Shown here: one piece after another, positions 37,401 to 43,400 of the stretch | How positions within the stretch are numbered: position 1 is the stretch's first letter | Layout: each line of letters starts with the position of its first letter | Translations under genes and position numbers: made by a program | The notes under the pieces: generated by a model | What the model was told of the DNA's origin: nothing | Databases searched by the model: none | The model's input: only the letters and a program-made list of their open reading frames with translations | From: Mytilisepta virgata | Taxonomy: Eukaryota; Mollusca; Bivalvia; Mytilida; Mytilidae | DNA length: 64,000 nt | Assembly (NCBI GenBank): GCA_028015205.1 | Contig: CM051521.1 | Location: 105,438,513-105,502,512 of the forward strand | Reading direction: 5' to 3'

Positions 37401-40400
37401 ATTGATGGAAAAACTTAATGAATCCGAGCCCAATATATACCTAGTTGTTCAAATGGTTAAAGACAATTTTGCCATGTCTGTAAAAGTAATGGACCAGACT
37501 GCTCGTGCTGGAGCTTTTCATCATGTAATAAGAAGGAAAGCCACGTTAATAGACACAGGGCTAGAGGATATATCAGAATTAAGTGATAAATTTCTCAACC
37601 TTAAATTATCAAGTGATGGTGTACTTGGGAAAGACTTTGAGGAAAAGTTAAAATGTCGGTCAGAAACAAATAAGCAGATAAGAGATTTACTTCTGGAATT
37701 AAACCGTAAATCCACTGCTTTGACATCTGGTTTCAAAAGGAAAACAAGTCCAGTGACACACACTAATCAAGATAGTAATGGCCCTAAAGTAGCCAAAAGT
37801 GGTTTTTCTAATTTTCGTATTCCGAAAACACCTCAAGGAAAACCTTCAGAAAGCAGGGGCACATTTAAGTCAAATTTCCGTCGTACTGGTAATGGTAGAC
37901 AGGACAGTGAGAGTGGAAAGAAAAGTTCTTTTCATGGAAATGGCAGATCTAAATGACTACAAGGATCAGGTAAAAATTTTATTTCTAAAGGAAGAGATAC
38001 CTGTCGGAGGTCGTTTAAAACATTTTTGGCAAAATTGGGCAAAAATAACAAACGACAAATGGGTTTTAAAAATAATAAAGGAAGGTTACAAGTTAGAATT
38101 TTTGGAAAAAATACCAAAAACAGGCATAAGAAAAACAAATGTATCTGTAGATGTTTTAAAAATTCTTTTAACAGAAGTAAATCAGCTTTTTGGAAAAAAC
38201 GCTATAGAAAATGTACCTGTAAATGAACAACAAGACGGTTTTTACAGTACATTTTTTCCAGTACCAAAAAAGACAGGCGACTTACGGCCCGTTATAAATT
38301 TAAAACCTCTGAACAAGTATCTCAAGAAGAAACATTTCAAAATGGACTCTCTAAACAGCGTTCTAAATTTAGTTCAGAAAGGAGATTGGGCACTTTCCTT
38401 GGACCTCAAGGATGCGTATTTTCATTTCCCAATCCATCAAACACACAAAAAATTTCTGCGGTTTTGCATAAACAATCAGTGTTACCAATTTCGAGTGCTT
38501 TGCTTCGGTCCAACATCTGTGCCCAGAGTGTTCACAAAAGTGTGCTCCGTGGTTGCAGCTCATCTAAGATCTCAAAACATACGTCTGGCTGCTTACCTAG
38601 ACGATTGGTTTGTTCTAAACCAAAACAAACAAATGTTAATTTCAGATCGAAGGACAGTCCTCAATCTCCTGATGAATCTAGGCTTCATTGTAAACGTAGA
38701 AAAATCCAGTTTAACTCCAACTCAATTAATAACCTACATAGGAGCAGAATTTTTCTTAAAAGAAGGATTAGTTCGCCCAACATCAGAAAGAATTTTAAAA
38801 CTTTTTTCAGGAGTAAAAAACATCTTAAACAGGAAAAATCTAGCAACAGCAAGAGAATATTTACACTTGTTAGGTCTCATGGCGTCTTGTATAGAGATAA
38901 TTCCAAATGCAAGAATGTTTATGAGACCGATTCAGTTACATCTCCTTTATCATTGGAAACCGAGTTGTCAAAAGTTAGAAATGAAAATTCCGTTTTCACA
39001 ACATCTCAAAGGTCACCTCCATTGGTGGTTGAGCACAAAAAATTTGCTACTAGGCAGGTCGATAACTCCATGGGAGACATCTGTAACAGTAACAACAGAT
39101 GCATCAAAAACAGGTTATGGGGGCCACATAAACAACAACCTTATAGTGAAAGGGACCTGGTCATTAGAAGAAAAACGTCTCCACATAAATGTTTTAGAAA
39201 TGGAGGCAGTTTTTCTAACAATAAAACATTTTCTTCACAAATTAAAGGGGAAAAATGTTCTTGTTCGATCAGACAATACATCAGTAGTCCGTTATATCAA
39301 CAAGCAAGGGGGACACATTCCCCACAACTGTGTCTGAGAACATGGAAACTTTGGCAGTTAGCAATAAACCACCAGATTGTTCTCAAAGCAGCCCACATAG
39401 CGGGAAAAAAGAATATTTTGGCGGACAGTCTAAGCAGAATAAAAATTCAACCAACAGAATGGTCACTAAACAAAGAAATTACCCAAAGGTTGTTTCTGAG
39501 GTGGGGGACCCCACACATAGATCTGTTTGCATCAGCGAAAAACCATCAAACAATGATATATTGCTCTTGGAACCCAGATCCTCAAGCATATGCAATAGAT
39601 GCACTGTCAGTTCCTTGGAACAACATGTTTGCCTGGGCATACCCTCCAATTTGTCTTATTCCAAAGATCTTACAACATCTAGGTCAGTTTCATTGTCAAA
39701 TAATTTTAATAGCCCCACATTGGCCTCGGAGACACTGGTACACAAATCTGTTGAAATACCTAATAGATTTTCCAAGGAAATTACCAATCAGAGAGGATTT
39801 ATTACACCAACCAAAGACAAACATTTGGCATCCAAACCCAGCAGTGTTCAATCTAACTGCATGGCTATTATCGACAGACAGTTTAAAGAGAAGGGATTTT
39901 CTAAAGAAACTAGAAAATTAGTCAAAGCCTCATGGCGCTTGGGGACCCAAAAGGACTACACTAGCAAATTTCGAAAATTCAATAGCTGGTGTAATAGAAA
40001 ACAAATTGATCCCTATAGAGCCTCTTTAACAGAAGTGGCTGATTTTTTGACAGATTTATATTTAGAAGGTCTTCAATATCGTACTATAGCTGGTTATAGA
40101 TCTATGTTATCCTCTATCTTATCCCCTGTTGAAAAATTTCCAGTGGGTCAACATCCATACATAACTCGTTTAATCAAAGGTATTTTCAATTTGAGACCAC
40201 CTAAGGTAGTACTATTACCAGAGCGGGATTTGCCTTCGGTTCTGAGGAAATTGAAACAAACTCCGTTTGAACCTATGAAAAAAGCACATTTAAAATTTAT
40301 TACATGGAAAACTGCTTTTTTAATTGCAATATCTTCTTTCAGGCAATGCAGCGATTTACAGTCATTGTGCATTGGAGAAGATTCTGTGGTGGTACAGAAG

Positions 40401-43400
40401 AAAGGAGTTACATTTGTTCGACATGGACTTTCGAAACAAGACAGACCAAAACATTTTGGTAACAAGTTATTTGTTCCAGCTTATCCATCAGATAAGTTGT
40501 TAGATCCTAAAAGATCAATTTATCATTATCTAAAAAGGACTGAAATTTTTAGAAAGTCAGACAATGAGTTTGAAAGAAAACTGTTTTTATCAGTGATGGA
40601 ACCTCACAAACCAGTCACTTCACAGACTATATCTTCATGGATTGTAAAAACAATTAAATGTGCATACAATGAAGGTGATAGGGATTGTAAAAAATTTCGT
40701 GCTCATTCAACAAGAGCCTTGGGCCCATCTTGAGCACTTTTTAACGGCGCATCTGTGAAGTCCATTATGGACATGGCTGATTGGACGAAGGAATCTACAT
40801 TCACTCGTTTTTATTTACGCAAATTAGATGGAGAAGTTTTTAAAACAGTGTAAATAGAAAGTTCTTTTTATACAAAGCAAGGTAAAAGAACTAGAACAAA
40901 AAAAAAAAAAAATCATAAAACAAAAATAGTAAAAAATTATTGTACAGTATTGTGTAATTTAATATGAATAAACTGATGTATAGAAGATACAGTCTTCAAA
41001 AGTACAGAAATATTCACCAGCCTCGGGATAGCTTAGAAATCTCCAAAGGTAATTTTTCCAATTACGTAAGTATTATGAGTTAATATAAAATTGGGAAATT
41101 TGTTCTCAAATTTTAATTTTATGAAAGAATAATACTTACGTAATTGGACTCCCTCCCACCTCCCCTGTTGAATTTTCTTGGCGAACACTTTTCGCCGAGA
41201 GAGACTGGGGAACCACGCATGCGTATTGGGAGTTGATACACCTGAGCGCTTTAATTTAAAGCGCTATCGGCGGTGTGAATACTTTAAGGGGAGATAATCC
41301 AAAGGTAATTTTTCCAATTACGTAAGTATTATTCTTTCATAAAATTAAAATTTGAGAACAAATTTCCCAATTTTATTTGCAAAAACCAATAAGATATTCC
41401 CCAGGTGTTCGAATCGACTTTATATTTTGAACCTGATCAGATAAGAGTTGTATTGTTCATATTCGCACTAGTTCAATAAGTTTTTTATTTTGATTTGGAG
41501 CTTAATGCTCTTGGTACAACTGTGAAAATAGAAGAAAATATTTATTACTAAATAATAAAATGGTTATTGCATGAATATTGGTGAAAAATGTCCCTCGCAG
41601 TACATCATTGCACTCGCAAGCTAATGCTATATAAACTCTGCTCTGGACAATATTCATGCAGTAACCATATATTATTGTATAGCAACGTAATATTCCCTGT
41701 AGATAGTAGCCAAAATCTGGCATACAATATTAGCTGATATTGCACGGAAAGCAATACTGCATTGTAAGGACGATATCTTTGATAGCTTTTCAGGTTATTC
41801 CTGGTATTTGAGTGATGTTGCCATACAATAAAAGGGTTATTCCATGAAATTAAATATTGTCCCTTGAAAGAATATCATATCGCACAGGCAAGCTTGTGCA
41901 ATATTACGTTCTACTCTTAGGCAATATTTCCCAATATTCGTGCAATTACACTATAATATTAAATCTTTTACAATTAAAAAACAAAAATAGTAAAAACTAA
42001 AATGATATTACATGTATATATGATAGAATTTAAATTGTTTAATTATAATTTAATATTTTTTCATCAATTTGTCATTCTCAAAAATTCAAAAATAATGAGG
42101 AAGGTGTCCAAATTTTCTTATTTATTAAAAATATGCAGATAATTCAATATTGTAATTACAGGTATGTTATTTGCTGTTGGTGGTTATGATGGAGCATCAC
42201 GTCAGTGCTTAAGTTCAGTGGAGTGCTATAATCCTTTAACAGATAAATGGACACCTGTTAGAGATATGTCATGTAGACGTAGTGGTGCCGGTAATAATAA
42301 ATAAACTTCATGGGGCATATCTATGTAGCAAACTACTGCCTGAAAGGGCACTAAGAAAATATCCTTGCCAGAAGCATCTAGCTTATAGAATTAACCTCTG
42401 TACCAAGGGCTCCTGTGCAATAAGGTTCAATTATACACAGGTTTGACTGTAAAATTTAGCATTTTAGCATGTTTACTTTGAGTGCAGAAAAATTAAAGGT
42501 TGGAACCCTTGTGTCAAACTATACAGTAAAATCAACATTTACTGTATCTGCACTAGATATTGGACATGAAAATGAGAGAAAGACTTGTAGCTATAAACGA
42601 GGGTAATAATAATCAGGGATTTAATGTAGATACCTTCCTGTAGTGTTTTATTTTGATGTGTTGCAGCCTCGATGTAAAGATGGCTAAGTGTCAGAAATAT
42701 TATCTTAGTTTAATGAAGTACAGTTTGTAGGTGTTATTTCGTTTTATTTATATTGGTTCAGGAAGTTTGTGTAGTGTCATTTATAATACAGCATTCAATT
42801 TCTTCTGACTGGCTCTGTCCTAGTAAAGATAAAATTTTAATTTCTTGCTGGCTAGGAATCACCTAGCTTAAATATTACTTTTAAATTAAAATGTGATGTC
42901 TTTTGAAACAAGATTAATTTTTAATTTAGTCTTTTTGAAACAAGATTAATTTTTAATTTAGTCTTATAATTGATTATTTGTACAGGTGTAGGTGTTGTCG
43001 AAGGGACATTGTATGCTGTAGGAGGCCATGATGGACCTCTCGTGAGGAAAAGTGTAGAGATGTACGATCCTGAAACTAATGATTGGAAACAGGGAGGAGA
43101 CATGCATTTATGTAGGAGGAATGCAGGTATTTTAAAGTGTGAAAGTTGTCTATCGAGAAAAATAAAAAAAATTATATATATAATCCTTCATATGTTCTTC
43201 ACATTCTTCACATTCCAAAGTGTTTGCTGAAATTTGTTGTTATAAAGTACAACAACAAAAAACTTCTGGTGTCTTACATTGATAACACCAGCTTCAGACT
43301 TTTCTATGCATTTATTCAGGGAGGGTAATTGTTTGCCAGATTTTTGAATAGTTACTATTTTGGTGATGTACTGGCATTAGGTGGTTAGGCAGGCATGAAT

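Larger units (their letters stand above)
36071..41376 (+). mobile_element. DIRS1-like tyrosine-recombinase retrotransposon
   Basis: The hallmarks are inverted terminal repeats (36086-36238 and 41183-41332, nearly identical), three overlapping frames on the plus strand (gag; reverse transcriptase/RNase H with a methyltransferase-like tail; tyrosine recombinase), and a 107-bp internal complementary region at 41042-41148 that is the reverse complement of the two element ends joined together. DIRS elements copy through a circular intermediate and integrate by a tyrosine recombinase without making target duplications; none is seen here. The insertion lies in intron 8 of the Kelch gene in sense orientation. 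A frameshift near 39307 and a TGA at 40731 break two frames, so this copy is probably not autonomous, but it is otherwise well preserved and likely recent. Confidence 0.94.

Noticed and set aside
38386..39300. Upstream part of the second RT-region frame
   Set aside because: Before the frameshift near 39307 this frame overlaps the real RT frame and shows no motifs; only its part after 39307 is meaningful.
39330..39860. First 170 codons of the recombinase frame as a separate protein
   Set aside because: They overlap the methyltransferase-like region in another frame and have low complexity without motifs; the recombinase proper starts near 39861.
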